Positions 1 through 8,203 of a stretch of DNA of 64,000 nt are shown here, piece by piece. The notes beneath the pieces were generated by a model. The model saw only the letters and a list, made by a program, of their open reading frames with translations, ran no database searches and was not told where the DNA came from. The position numbers and the translations under genes are program-made. Location of the stretch: assembly GCA_947497085.1 (NCBI GenBank), contig CANMFE010000001.1:186001-250000 (forward strand). The letters are read 5' to 3'. How positions within the stretch are numbered: position 1 is the stretch's first letter; each line of letters begins with the position of its first letter. This DNA is from an uncultured Sphingomonadaceae bacterium (lineage in GTDB: Bacteria; Pseudomonadota; Alphaproteobacteria; Sphingomonadales; Sphingomonadaceae).

Positions 1-1587
1 TGCGAATAGCCCCGTCCCCATGGAAGGAAGCCGTGCAACTGACCCTGGCTGCCCCTCAACAAAATGCGCCAGTGCCAACAGCAGCGAAAGTGCCTTGCCG
101 CATAACAGCCATACGGGTGCCCCCAGCCCCACTATATCCAGCAACAATGCCAGCGCCTCAAGCGGCATGATGATAAAAGTTGTAAGCGGTATGGCAAAGA
201 TATTGGCCAGCGCGCCATATATGCCGGCTTTATGGAAATGGTATAATGCGATAGGCATGAGCGCAATTTCAATGGCGAGGCCGGTCAGAAACAACATGCC
301 TATAAAACGCATAAATCGGTATGGTATGGGTTCCTCGCGCCGCTGAAAAAGCCGCTGTACCCAGGGCAACTGATGCAGCGCAATGATAGTTATGACGGCG
401 GCAAAACTGAGTTGAAAACTAGGCCCCACAAGCGCTTCCGGCCAGAATATAAGGACAAAAGCTGCGCCTGTAGCGACCAGGCGCATGGATAGCGGGTCCC
501 TACCCATAGCGAGCGCCGTCAAAACCAATATGGCAGCGATGCACGCGCGGATTGTGGGAACCTGCGCCCCAGTCAGCAGCGTATATGCCAGACCGCCGAG
601 CGCTGCGGCCACGGATGCAATTAACGGCAAGCGGTATTTGAGCGCCAATGCAGGAAATAGCGCCAGAAGTTTCACGACGAGAAGATAAATCGCCGCAACA
701 GCCGCGCTCACATGAAGGCCGCTTATCGACAACAGATGTGCCAGCCCTGCCCTGCGCATTGCCTCTGCATCTTCATCTGCAATCGCGCCCCTGTCCCCTG
801 TTGCCAAAGTTGCGGCTATGGCACCTGGCGAACCTTCGACGCGCGACTGAATGTGACGCGACAGACGCGATTGCGCCTCGGGCAGCCAGTTACCTTGCTG
901 TGATGCGTTGATAACGGAGGGCTTTTCCAGCGCTGTACCCGTCGCCGAGATTCCTTCAAACCATACCCTTCGCGCAAAATTATACGCGCCCGGCAGTGCC
1001 GCGCCTGCAGGCGGCATAAGCCGTGCCCGCACAGATATTACGGCACCTTCGCGAAAGTGCGGGTCATCCCATTTTCCGGGCAGGTTTACGCGTATTTTTG
1101 CGGGTAGCCCAGCTTCTTTTCCGGGAAGAAGTATCAATCGGACCTTGTCGCGGGCAGGCAAGTCGGTTCGCTCACCTATCGCTGCATAAAAGGTCGAAAC
1201 CACCGGTTTTTCAATAGCGGGCGCCCCGACAACCGAAGACTTGAACCAGATTAAAGCGCAGCCGCCAGCCAACAACAATGCTGACACGACCAGCACTTTG
1301 CGCAAGATGCTGTAATTTCTTAGCCAGCCCTGCAATGCCCATGCCGTCAGCGCGATTGCCAGCAAGCTGAGTATCATGCCTGTCCATTGTGCCGGGTTGT
1401 CCAAAGCAAACCAGATCGCAATGCCTATTCCCAGCATGACCGGCATCCATAACGGCAGATGGTCCCGCTGTACGTCCACGAATTTTTCGGTTTTCGCCAA
1501 CATATAATTTGTGCCGCGCCGCAGCGCCGCGAAAACAGCACTTGGAACCATTCGGAAAGCCGTGCTAGGGGCGTTGCTTTCAGGCAT
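1..1587 (-). CDS. comEC: ComEC/Rec2 family DNA-uptake channel, N-terminal 529 residues (cut by window edge)
   Basis: Reading the reverse strand from an ATG at 1587 gives an open frame of 529 codons that runs off the left edge without a stop. A basic N-terminus is followed by two hydrophobic segments, a DUF4131-like soluble part, and then the ComEC competence domain: the signature around residues 280-305 reads LATGDRGAI ... RRAGLAHLLSISGLHVS, which is diagnostic for the family. Several membrane segments follow. ComEC forms the inner-membrane channel for incoming single-stranded DNA; the C-terminal metallo-beta-lactamase-like part, if present, is beyond the window. Only 25 bases separate this start from the divergent gltX start, so a later in-frame ATG is possible. 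Confidence 0.88.
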   Translation of the reverse strand, partial: MPESNAPSTAFRMVPSAVFAALRRGTNYMLAKTEKFVDVQRDHLPLWMPVMLGIGIAIWFALDNPAQWTGMILSLLAIALTAWALQGWLRNYSILRKVLVVSALLLAGGCALIWFKSSVVGAPAIEKPVVSTFYAAIGERTDLPARDKVRLILLPGKEAGLPAKIRVNLPGKWDDPHFREGAVISVRARLMPPAGAALPGAYNFARRVWFEGISATGTALEKPSVINASQQGNWLPEAQSRLSRHIQSRVEGSPGAIAATLATGDRGAIADEDAEAMRRAGLAHLLSISGLHVSAAVAAIYLLVVKLLALFPALALKYRLPLIASVAAALGGLAYTLLTGAQVPTIRACIAAILVLTALAMGRDPLSMRLVATGAAFVLIFWPEALVGPSFQLSFAAVITIIALHQLPWVQRLFQRREEPIPYRFMRFIGMLFLTGLAIEIALMPIALYHFHKAGIYGALANIFAIPLTTFIIMPLEALALLLDIVGLGAPVWLLCGKALSLLLALAHFVEGQPGSVARLPSMGTGLFA

Positions 1588-1612
1588 ATCACATCTTTGA
1601 AAGGAAGCTGGC

Positions 1613-3067
1613 TTGAGTGCAAGCGAAGATATAAATCACGGTGTTTCTCAGTCACAGCAAGTGGTTACACGGTTTGCGCCATCGCCCACGGGTTTCCTGC
1701 ATATTGGCGGTGCGCGAACCGCGCTGTTCAACTGGCTTTTCGCACGTGCAAATGGCGGCAAGGCGTTGCTGCGCATTGAGGACACGGACAAGGAACGTTC
1801 GACACAGGTAGCGATTGACGCCATTATTGACGGGCTTGACTGGATGGGCCTTGACTGGGACGAGCCACCTGTTTTTCAGAGCGCACGCGCCTCGCGGCAT
1901 GCCGAAGTTGCCCAGATACTGCTCGACAATGGCAATGCCTATAAATGCTATGCAACGTCAGAAGAGCTGGAACAAATGCGTGCGCAGCAGCGTGCGGCCA
2001 AGAAACCCATGCGCTATGACGGCCGCTGGCGCGACCGGGATCCGTCCGAAGCGCCAGAAGGTGCTCCCTATGTAGTGCGCCTGAAGACAGATCAGCGTGG
2101 CAGCATGGAAATCATGGATGAGGTTCAGGGCCGCGTCTCCGTCCGCAATGAAGAAATTGACGATTATGTATTGCTGCGCTCTGATGGCACGCCCACCTAT
2201 ATGCTGGCCGTGGTTGTCGATGACCATGATATGGGCGTTACCCATCTGATCCGCGGAGATGACCATCTTAACAATGCTTTCCGCCAATTATCACTCATCC
2301 GCTCCATGGGATGGCCGGAGCCGGTATATGCACATATCCCGCTCATCCACGGCAATGACGGCGCAAAGCTGTCAAAACGCCATGGAGCACTGGGTGTTGA
2401 AGCGTACCGCGATGATATGGGCATCTTGTCCGATGCGCTGTTTAATTACCTGCTTCGGCTTGGCTGGGGGCATGGTGATGACGAAATCATCTCACGCAAT
2501 CGCGCAATTGAACTTTTTTCACTATCCGGTGTTGGCAAATCACCATCACGCTTTGACCCCAAAAAGCTGCTCAACCTGAACGGAATATACATCCGCGAGA
2601 GTAATGATTCAGAGCTGACACAGCTGGTGTCCCCGCGTCTCGCCGAAATTTGTGACACATATGACGCTACGGAAAACATGACTTTACTCGAACAGGCCAT
2701 GCCAGTGCTGAAAATGCGGGCCAAAAACCTGAATGAACTGGCGGAAAATGCGAAATTTCTTTTTGCAAAACGGCCTCTGGCAATGGACGAGAAAGCATTA
2801 TCTCTGCTAGAAGGGGAAAAACGCGATATCCTTCATGATGTCGTGGAACCACTTGCGGGCTGCTCCGAATGGACGCTTGAAAAACTGGAAGAAATTATCA
2901 AAGCCGTCGCCGAAGCAAAGGAGCTGGGCTTGGGTAAAATTGCGCAGCCCATGCGGGCGGCCCTCACCGGGCAAGCAAACTCTCCAGGTATTTTTGACGT
3001 GCTAGTGCTGCTCGGCAAAGAAGAGGCGATGGACAGGATCAACGATCAAATAAAGGCCGGATCATAA
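1613..3067 (+). CDS. gltX: Glutamate--tRNA ligase
   Basis: 484 residues, usual length for bacterial GluRS. It charges tRNA-Glu with glutamate using ATP. The class I HIGH-type motif is seen near the N-terminus as [18 protein letters not shown], and the KMSKS-type motif as KLSKRHG. The start is a TTG with AAGGAAG eight bases upstream; the N-terminal residues before the ATP site are variable in the family, so the start is likely but not proven. Alphaproteobacteria often carry two GltX copies, one of which may be more specific for tRNA-Gln; I cannot tell which this is. The next gene, gltA, follows 62 bases downstream on the same strand, with a short GC hairpin (3087-3101) between them. Confidence 0.97.
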   Translation: MSASEDINHGVSQSQQVVTRFAPSPTGFLHIGGARTALFNWLFARANGGKALLRIEDTDKERSTQVAIDAIIDGLDWMGLDWDEPPVFQSARASRHAEVAQILLDNGNAYKCYATSEELEQMRAQQRAAKKPMRYDGRWRDRDPSEAPEGAPYVVRLKTDQRGSMEIMDEVQGRVSVRNEEIDDYVLLRSDGTPTYMLAVVVDDHDMGVTHLIRGDDHLNNAFRQLSLIRSMGWPEPVYAHIPLIHGNDGAKLSKRHGALGVEAYRDDMGILSDALFNYLLRLGWGHGDDEIISRNRAIELFSLSGVGKSPSRFDPKKLLNLNGIYIRESNDSELTQLVSPRLAEICDTYDATENMTLLEQAMPVLKMRAKNLNELAENAKFLFAKRPLAMDEKALSLLEGEKRDILHDVVEPLAGCSEWTLEKLEEIIKAVAEAKELGLGKIAQPMRAALTGQANSPGIFDVLVLLGKEEAMDRINDQIKAGS

Positions 3068-3129
3068 CGGTCGATCACAAAATACAGCCCTTTATGAGGG
3101 CCAACTGGTGCACTTGAGGAGACAATTAG

Positions 3130-4416
3130 GTGACAGACAAAAACGCAAAGATTCACTATTCGGGTAATGAATATGACATGCCGGTACTGAGCGGCTCGGT
3201 CGGCCCGGATGTTGTAGATATCCGTAAATTTTATGGCCAGACAGGCGCCTTTACCTATGATCCGGGTTTTACATCCACGGCCAGCTGTGAATCCGGCCTC
3301 ACTTATATTGATGGCGGTGAAGGCGTACTGCTGCATCGCGGTTATCCGATTGGTCAGCTAGCTGAAAAATCCAGCTTTATGGAAGTTGCCTACCTGCTGC
3401 TCAATGGCGGCCTTCCCGACCAGAATGAAATGGATGATTTCAACTATACAATTTCGCGCCACACCATGCTGCATGAACAGCTTATGAAATTTTATGGCGG
3501 TTTTCGCAGCGATGCGCACCCCATGGCCATTATGTGCGGTGTTGTCGGGGCGCTTTCAGCTTTTTATCACGATTCGACTGATATATCTGATCCCGATCAT
3601 CGTAGAATTTCAAGCCACCGCCTAATCGCGAAAATGCCAACCATTGCAGCAGCCGCATATAAATATTCTATTGGCCAGCCTTTCATGTATCCGGACAATT
3701 CACTGTCCTATACAGGCAATTTCCTGAAAATGACCTTCGGCGTTCCTGCCGAAGATTATGAAGTCCACCCTGCCATTGAACGCGCGCTGGACCGGATTTT
3801 CATCCTGCATGCTGACCATGAACAAAACGCTTCGACATCAACTGTGCGTCTGGCAGGTTCTTCGGGTGCCAATCCATTCGCCTGTATTGCAGCGGGAATT
3901 GCTTGCCTATGGGGCCCTGCCCATGGCGGTGCGAATGAGGCTGCACTGAATATGCTGCGCGAAATTGGTACGCCGGACCGCATCCCGGAATATATCGAGC
4001 GGGCAAAAGATAAAAACGATCCATTCCGCCTGATGGGTTTTGGCCATCGTGTCTATAAAAATTACGACCCGCGTGCGACGGTTATGCAGGAAACGGTTCG
4101 CGAAGTATTTGACGCGCTTAAAGTGTCTGATCCTGTCTTTGAAGTTGCATTGCAGCTTGAAGAAATGGCGCTGAACGATGATTATTTCAAAGAGAAGAAG
4201 CTCTTCCCGAATGTGGACTTCTATTCCGGCGTAATCCTGTCTGCCATTGGTTTCCCGACCACCATGTTCACGGCATTGTTCGCATTGGCACGCACCGTTG
4301 GCTGGGTCGCGCAATGGAACGAAATGATTTCGGATCCCGGTCAGAAAATCGGTCGTCCGCGCCAGCTATATACCGGTCCAACCCAGCGCGACTATGTCGC
4401 TATAGACAAACGCTAA
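3130..4416 (+). CDS. gltA: Citrate synthase (type II, hexameric)
   Basis: 428 residues. Condenses acetyl-CoA with oxaloacetate to citrate in the TCA cycle. The sequence shows the family blocks around [14 protein letters not shown] (active-site His/Asp region), the [12 protein letters not shown] loop, and [12 protein letters not shown]. Length and the N-terminal beta domain ([15 protein letters not shown]) are typical of the Gram-negative hexameric form, which is usually inhibited by NADH. The start is GTG, supported by GAGGAG about eight bases upstream. The gene ends only four bases from the stop of the convergent histidine-kinase-like gene. Confidence 0.97.
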   Translation: MTDKNAKIHYSGNEYDMPVLSGSVGPDVVDIRKFYGQTGAFTYDPGFTSTASCESGLTYIDGGEGVLLHRGYPIGQLAEKSSFMEVAYLLLNGGLPDQNEMDDFNYTISRHTMLHEQLMKFYGGFRSDAHPMAIMCGVVGALSAFYHDSTDISDPDHRRISSHRLIAKMPTIAAAAYKYSIGQPFMYPDNSLSYTGNFLKMTFGVPAEDYEVHPAIERALDRIFILHADHEQNASTSTVRLAGSSGANPFACIAAGIACLWGPAHGGANEAALNMLREIGTPDRIPEYIERAKDKNDPFRLMGFGHRVYKNYDPRATVMQETVREVFDALKVSDPVFEVALQLEEMALNDDYFKEKKLFPNVDFYSGVILSAIGFPTTMFTALFALARTVGWVAQWNEMISDPGQKIGRPRQLYTGPTQRDYVAIDKR

Positions 4417-4420
4417 AATA

Positions 4421-5791
4421 TCAGATTCTACCACCTGAATCAGATGGTAATTCCAGTATGAAGCGCGCCCCTTGACCGGGCGCGCTTTCTACTTTCAGGT
4501 CTCCATCCATAGCCCTTGCCAAGCGGCGGGATATATAGAGGCCAAGTCCGCTGCCGCCGTCATGGCTGCGTCCAAGGCGTTCAAATTTGTCAAAGACACG
4601 TGCCTGCTCTTCTTCGGTAAGCCCGCCGCCCTGATCAGCGACAACAAGCTGTGCAAGCTCTCCATCCCGTTCCAGACGGATCCATACCATGGAAGTGGCA
4701 GGTGAATAACGCACTGCATTGGTCAAAAGGTTGAGCACTATCTGCAAAACGCGGCGATAGTCGCCTATCGCAGGCAGGCTTTCATCATCTGCGGGTGCAT
4801 CGATGCGGATATCATGATCCGCCGCTTTAACAGCTAGCAACGCCGCGGCTTGGCGCGCTAGATCGGCAAGATCAATTGAATTGCGAGCGGGCATGAAATC
4901 ATCGCGCTCAATCATCTCAGTATCGGATATATCAGTGACCAATTCGTACAGATGTTGCCCCGCCTGTACAATGTCACCGGCATAAGCCGTATAGTCTGCC
5001 CGAAGTGGCCCTCTTCCTCTCTCTTCCATCATTTCGGCATTTGCTATGATGCGATTAATGGGCGCCTGCAGACCCGAAGCCAGCCTTTCTCCAAACAGTT
5101 TCTGCATCTGCCTGGGACTAAGCAATTGCATATGTTCGGAGTTTTCAGCTTCCTGGACTTCTGTAAGATATACATCGAAACCTTTTGATTTAACGGCATC
5201 ATATGACAATGGCCTGATATCTATCATCCACACTGTATCAACATCAGGCAAAGTCACACACTGGCCGGTATAGCTTTGCCAATCTTTTGCAGCCTTGCGT
5301 TGCAGGGTGAATTCAAAAACATCCCGCCAATGCCGCATCACATAATCATGCGGAGCGATTGCAGGGTCATTCCGGTTGAACGACATTGCTACGATCTTCT
5401 GTTTTGCATCCAGCTTGATATGCCCGTCTGCGCCCAGTTTCTCGATCGAATCTTTCCGGCCATTATCTACCGCAGAATTTGTGCGCGACGCCAGCCTTTG
5501 CTCAGACCAGTTGGTGATTTTCAATTTTATTTTTTTGCGTTTCGGATTCACCTTTGCCCACAAAGTGATAGCCGCACCATTCCTGTCAATTTCAACTTTT
5601 CGGGAAAGCCGCATCCCCAATTCCTGCGCCGAAAAACACAGCGACAGTAGTTCCGGAATGGCAAGAATACCGCTCTTCAGGCCCCCACTGGCATAATGCA
5701 GGTCGTATAGCGGCGCATCGGCAGATAATATCCGCCCATCCCTGTCCAGAACGGCAGTGATATTTTGCGCGGAAGATAAAGCCTTTACCAT
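4421..5791 (-). CDS. Histidine-kinase-like protein lacking the phospho-acceptor His (PAS + DHp-like + HATPase)
   Basis: 456 residues from the ATG at 5791, whose ATGGTAA overlap with the upstream DUF2336 gene suggests coupled translation. The N-terminal half (about 1-215) looks like two PAS-type sensory modules; there are no obvious membrane segments, so it is probably cytosolic. The DHp helix (about 233-250) reads ERLASGLQAPINRII where normal kinases have SHELRTPLN; the acceptor His is a Ser (about residue 239). The ATPase domain is intact: N box LNLLTNAVRYSP, G1 VVADQGGGL, F box VFDKFERL, G2 GGSGLGLYISRRLA. It may act as a phosphatase, an ATP-dependent switch or a scaffold, as the Tyr-containing Caulobacter DivL does. 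No response regulator is adjacent. Confidence 0.85.
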   Translation of the reverse strand: MVKALSSAQNITAVLDRDGRILSADAPLYDLHYASGGLKSGILAIPELLSLCFSAQELGMRLSRKVEIDRNGAAITLWAKVNPKRKKIKLKITNWSEQRLASRTNSAVDNGRKDSIEKLGADGHIKLDAKQKIVAMSFNRNDPAIAPHDYVMRHWRDVFEFTLQRKAAKDWQSYTGQCVTLPDVDTVWMIDIRPLSYDAVKSKGFDVYLTEVQEAENSEHMQLLSPRQMQKLFGERLASGLQAPINRIIANAEMMEERGRGPLRADYTAYAGDIVQAGQHLYELVTDISDTEMIERDDFMPARNSIDLADLARQAAALLAVKAADHDIRIDAPADDESLPAIGDYRRVLQIVLNLLTNAVRYSPATSMVWIRLERDGELAQLVVADQGGGLTEEEQARVFDKFERLGRSHDGGSGLGLYISRRLARAMDGDLKVESAPGQGARFILELPSDSGGRI

Positions 5792-6771
5792 GCCGCGCCT
5801 CGCGCATGGGGTGTCCATTGTGCGACAATATCCTGCGCTGCTGCTGCACTCATGCTGATATCAGCGACAGGAACAACATCCTGATACTGACCCGGCAGCT
5901 CAAGGAGATCGACTATCCTGGCAATATCTTTTGCGGGGCATTTTGCAGCACGCAGGATAACTGCAAAGGCGGCTCGGTCCTGCGCGCTTGACAGAATCAG
6001 TATGTCGCCGGGTGGCAAACCTGTTTTTTCCGACAGCATTGCGAAAAAGTGTGAAACGCCAAATTTTCCAAGCGCCGCAGCATCGCAGCGATGTTTGGTT
6101 TTGGTCGTGCGGTTCACATGCTCCTGCAGCATTTTGAGCCGGCTTTCGCATTCATCATGGTCCGACAATGTCCTGCGCGCTGCTTTTGCCATGTCAGCGT
6201 TACTAGCTAGTCCGCATTTCTCTATATGCCGCGCCGCCGCCCAGACAAGCGCGTGTGCCAGTTCTGCCGGCAGCTCCGGCAATGGATATGTGAAATCGCC
6301 AATAGCGCTGATAAACCTGCTTTGCGCGACAAGCTGCGCCATGGCGTGTGCAGATTTTTTATCATCATTTGACGCGATACGAGCTTGCAAATCATCCGAG
6401 ATTTCGGGGTGTGATGCATTATCTTCACCAATAGTCTCGCAATAGTGCCATTCGACAATGCGGGCGTAGAGAAACGATAAAAGTGCGGGCGAATATATGT
6501 GATTTTCTGGAAAGTCCGTATCCGCAAAAGCTTTCGGCCTGTCGTTCCGCAGTTTCGCAGCAACGGCCTGTGTTGCTTGCTCTGCAAGTGATATTGCCAA
6601 TGCACGTGCCAGGCTGATAGCCGCCTCAGACGCGGTAAAGCTGCGATTAGGGAAAGCCTGGGCATATAATGAACGGGTAAATCCCGGCATATCACGTGAC
6701 ACGCAATGTGCACGCTCCAGCATATCACCATGCGCAACATCGAGGTGAATATCGAAAAGCTCCGGGTTCAT
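5785..6771 (-). CDS. DUF2336 family protein
   Basis: 328 residues, helical, soluble, no signal peptide. The pattern of repeated ~35-residue helical units (for example ALAISLAEQATQAVAAKL, then HEIS/ARIASNDDKKSAHAMAQLVAQS) matches my memory of the alphaproteobacterial DUF2336 family, which has HEAT-like repeats and no settled biochemical function. Its stop overlaps the start of the histidine-kinase-like gene by seven bases, so the two proteins are probably made together and may interact. The C-terminal part (SMSAAAAQDIVAQWTPHARGAAW) has the weakest family match. The family assignment rests on recall, not on a search. Confidence 0.7.
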   Translation of the reverse strand: MNPELFDIHLDVAHGDMLERAHCVSRDMPGFTRSLYAQAFPNRSFTASEAAISLARALAISLAEQATQAVAAKLRNDRPKAFADTDFPENHIYSPALLSFLYARIVEWHYCETIGEDNASHPEISDDLQARIASNDDKKSAHAMAQLVAQSRFISAIGDFTYPLPELPAELAHALVWAAARHIEKCGLASNADMAKAARRTLSDHDECESRLKMLQEHVNRTTKTKHRCDAAALGKFGVSHFFAMLSEKTGLPPGDILILSSAQDRAAFAVILRAAKCPAKDIARIVDLLELPGQYQDVVPVADISMSAAAAQDIVAQWTPHARGAAW

Positions 6772-6823
6772 ATAGCTGCGGTATCGGTTTTTGGTTAATT
6801 TCTCGTTAACTTTTTTGGCAAGG

Positions 6824-8023
6824 CTATTTTAGGCTGCTTTCTAGTGACTTATCATCCTGGTCTGAAAAAAGAACAGCGCCCAGAATACCAATACCAATAC
6901 CCATTACCGCTAACGGCAAATGGCTGAGAATAGAAGAACCAGCCAGTAACGCGGCGAACCAGACCGGATCGCGGAAAAATGTCATAAACCGATTGGATGC
7001 ATCTGTTTTATTTATATAATACCAATATAGACCAACCGAAGTCAGTGCCAGATAACCCGTCATGAATGGTGAAAGTTCTGCCTTGTGCAATCCGGCGGAA
7101 AGTGTCGCACCGATGGATATCCAGTATACAAGGTCGAAATATTTCCCTTTCTTCAAGGGTTCAAAAAAATCAAACAGGTTTTGCCGCATATATCCGGCAA
7201 ATATTGCAACCGCCAGTAACAGAAGAGCGGCGGATATATTGATGAAATATGCTGTGACCGGCGCTGCCACGGCACCCAGTAATTGTACAGCCCGCAATAT
7301 ATTGCGGCTATATTTGCGTTTCCAGATATGAGGCGCCATGAAACGTGCAAAGGGTGCAGCCAAAAAGCGCTCACTTAGCCAGGACATGCCTTGTCTGGAC
7401 GGGAAGACAGCATTTTTCTCGGCTTTATCCATTATTTCTGCCGATGCCTGGATGGAAAGTTCGCCATTTCCAAGCGCCCGATCGGAGATCATGACACGTT
7501 TATAGTCACGCTGGATACCACTGCGTAGTGCGGCAGACTGCACACTCCAGTCACCCGGAAGATCGGTCAGCGGCAACAAATCGCTACCGCGCAACTTTGC
7601 CAGCCCCGCCCAGAAATGATTGATATCAATACGTTCAAAGCCTGTCGGCGGTATGTCAGTTCCTGCCGTCAGTGCCGCAATTCTGGGCAATTTCGCATTC
7701 CAGATCGAATGCGCTACCGAAGGTTGCACGTATAATCCATCAGCAATCAGCAATATTTCATCATCAGGGGCGACATGCGCCGTAATTTCGGACGCGCTGC
7801 GAATAATGACAAATTCGAGATCATTTTTGGTCGCATATTCCTCAAGCAGCATGACCTGCCCCGCCACCGCCTGAACAAACACAATTACCTTTGATGCGCC
7901 GGCATCAATGGCGAGTTTCATCTGATATTGCGCCAAAGTACCATCCGCCATCGGCAAAAGGCCGCGCGGTTGATGCGGGGCATCAATACATGTCTCACAT
8001 ATGCTGATAAGCGCAACGCGCAC
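6824..8023 (-). CDS. Membrane protein with nucleotidyltransferase-like N-terminal domain
   Basis: 399 residues from a GTG at 8023, chosen because GGAG lies six bases upstream (8030-8033); a TTG at 8047 would add eight residues. The N-terminal ~130 residues begin with an alternating hydrophobic strand (RVALISICE) and the stretch LLPMADGTLAQYQMKLAIDAGASKVIV, similar in layout to MobA/GlmU-like nucleotidyltransferases. The C-terminal ~170 residues hold about five or six membrane segments. The architecture recalls fusions of a nucleotidyltransferase with a CDP-alcohol phosphotransferase, but I cannot find the Asp-rich motif of that second family, so no function is assigned. It diverges from the 8204 gene with 180 bases between them. 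Confidence 0.6.
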   Translation of the reverse strand: MRVALISICETCIDAPHQPRGLLPMADGTLAQYQMKLAIDAGASKVIVFVQAVAGQVMLLEEYATKNDLEFVIIRSASEITAHVAPDDEILLIADGLYVQPSVAHSIWNAKLPRIAALTAGTDIPPTGFERIDINHFWAGLAKLRGSDLLPLTDLPGDWSVQSAALRSGIQRDYKRVMISDRALGNGELSIQASAEIMDKAEKNAVFPSRQGMSWLSERFLAAPFARFMAPHIWKRKYSRNILRAVQLLGAVAAPVTAYFINISAALLLLAVAIFAGYMRQNLFDFFEPLKKGKYFDLVYWISIGATLSAGLHKAELSPFMTGYLALTSVGLYWYYINKTDASNRFMTFFRDPVWFAALLAGSSILSHLPLAVMGIGIGILGAVLFSDQDDKSLESSLK

Positions 8024-8029
8024 GAGAAT

Positions 8030-8033
8030 CTCC
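8030..8033 (-). promoter_or_regulatory. Ribosome binding site selecting the GTG start at 8023
   Basis: GGAG on the reverse strand, six bases before GTG at 8023-8021. The longer TTG start at 8047 has no comparable site. This makes the shorter protein, starting directly at the first beta strand, the better choice. Confidence 0.5.
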
Positions 8034-8203
8034 GACCTATTCGCCAATTTATGTAGTTATCAAGGCGCATTGCTTCCAGTAAAATCTATACAGGAACGCG
8101 ATTGACACATAACGCAAACACGCTTTCATGCATGTGCATTTTACACGATAATCCGCTTACAAGTTTTTATTCCCTAAGCCACCAAATATGGTAAACAGGC
8201 AAT

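Noticed and set aside
3087..3101. Short hairpin between gltX and gltA as a terminator
   Set aside because: Only five pairs and no U run; the genes may be read together or gltA may have its own promoter. Not listed as a terminator.
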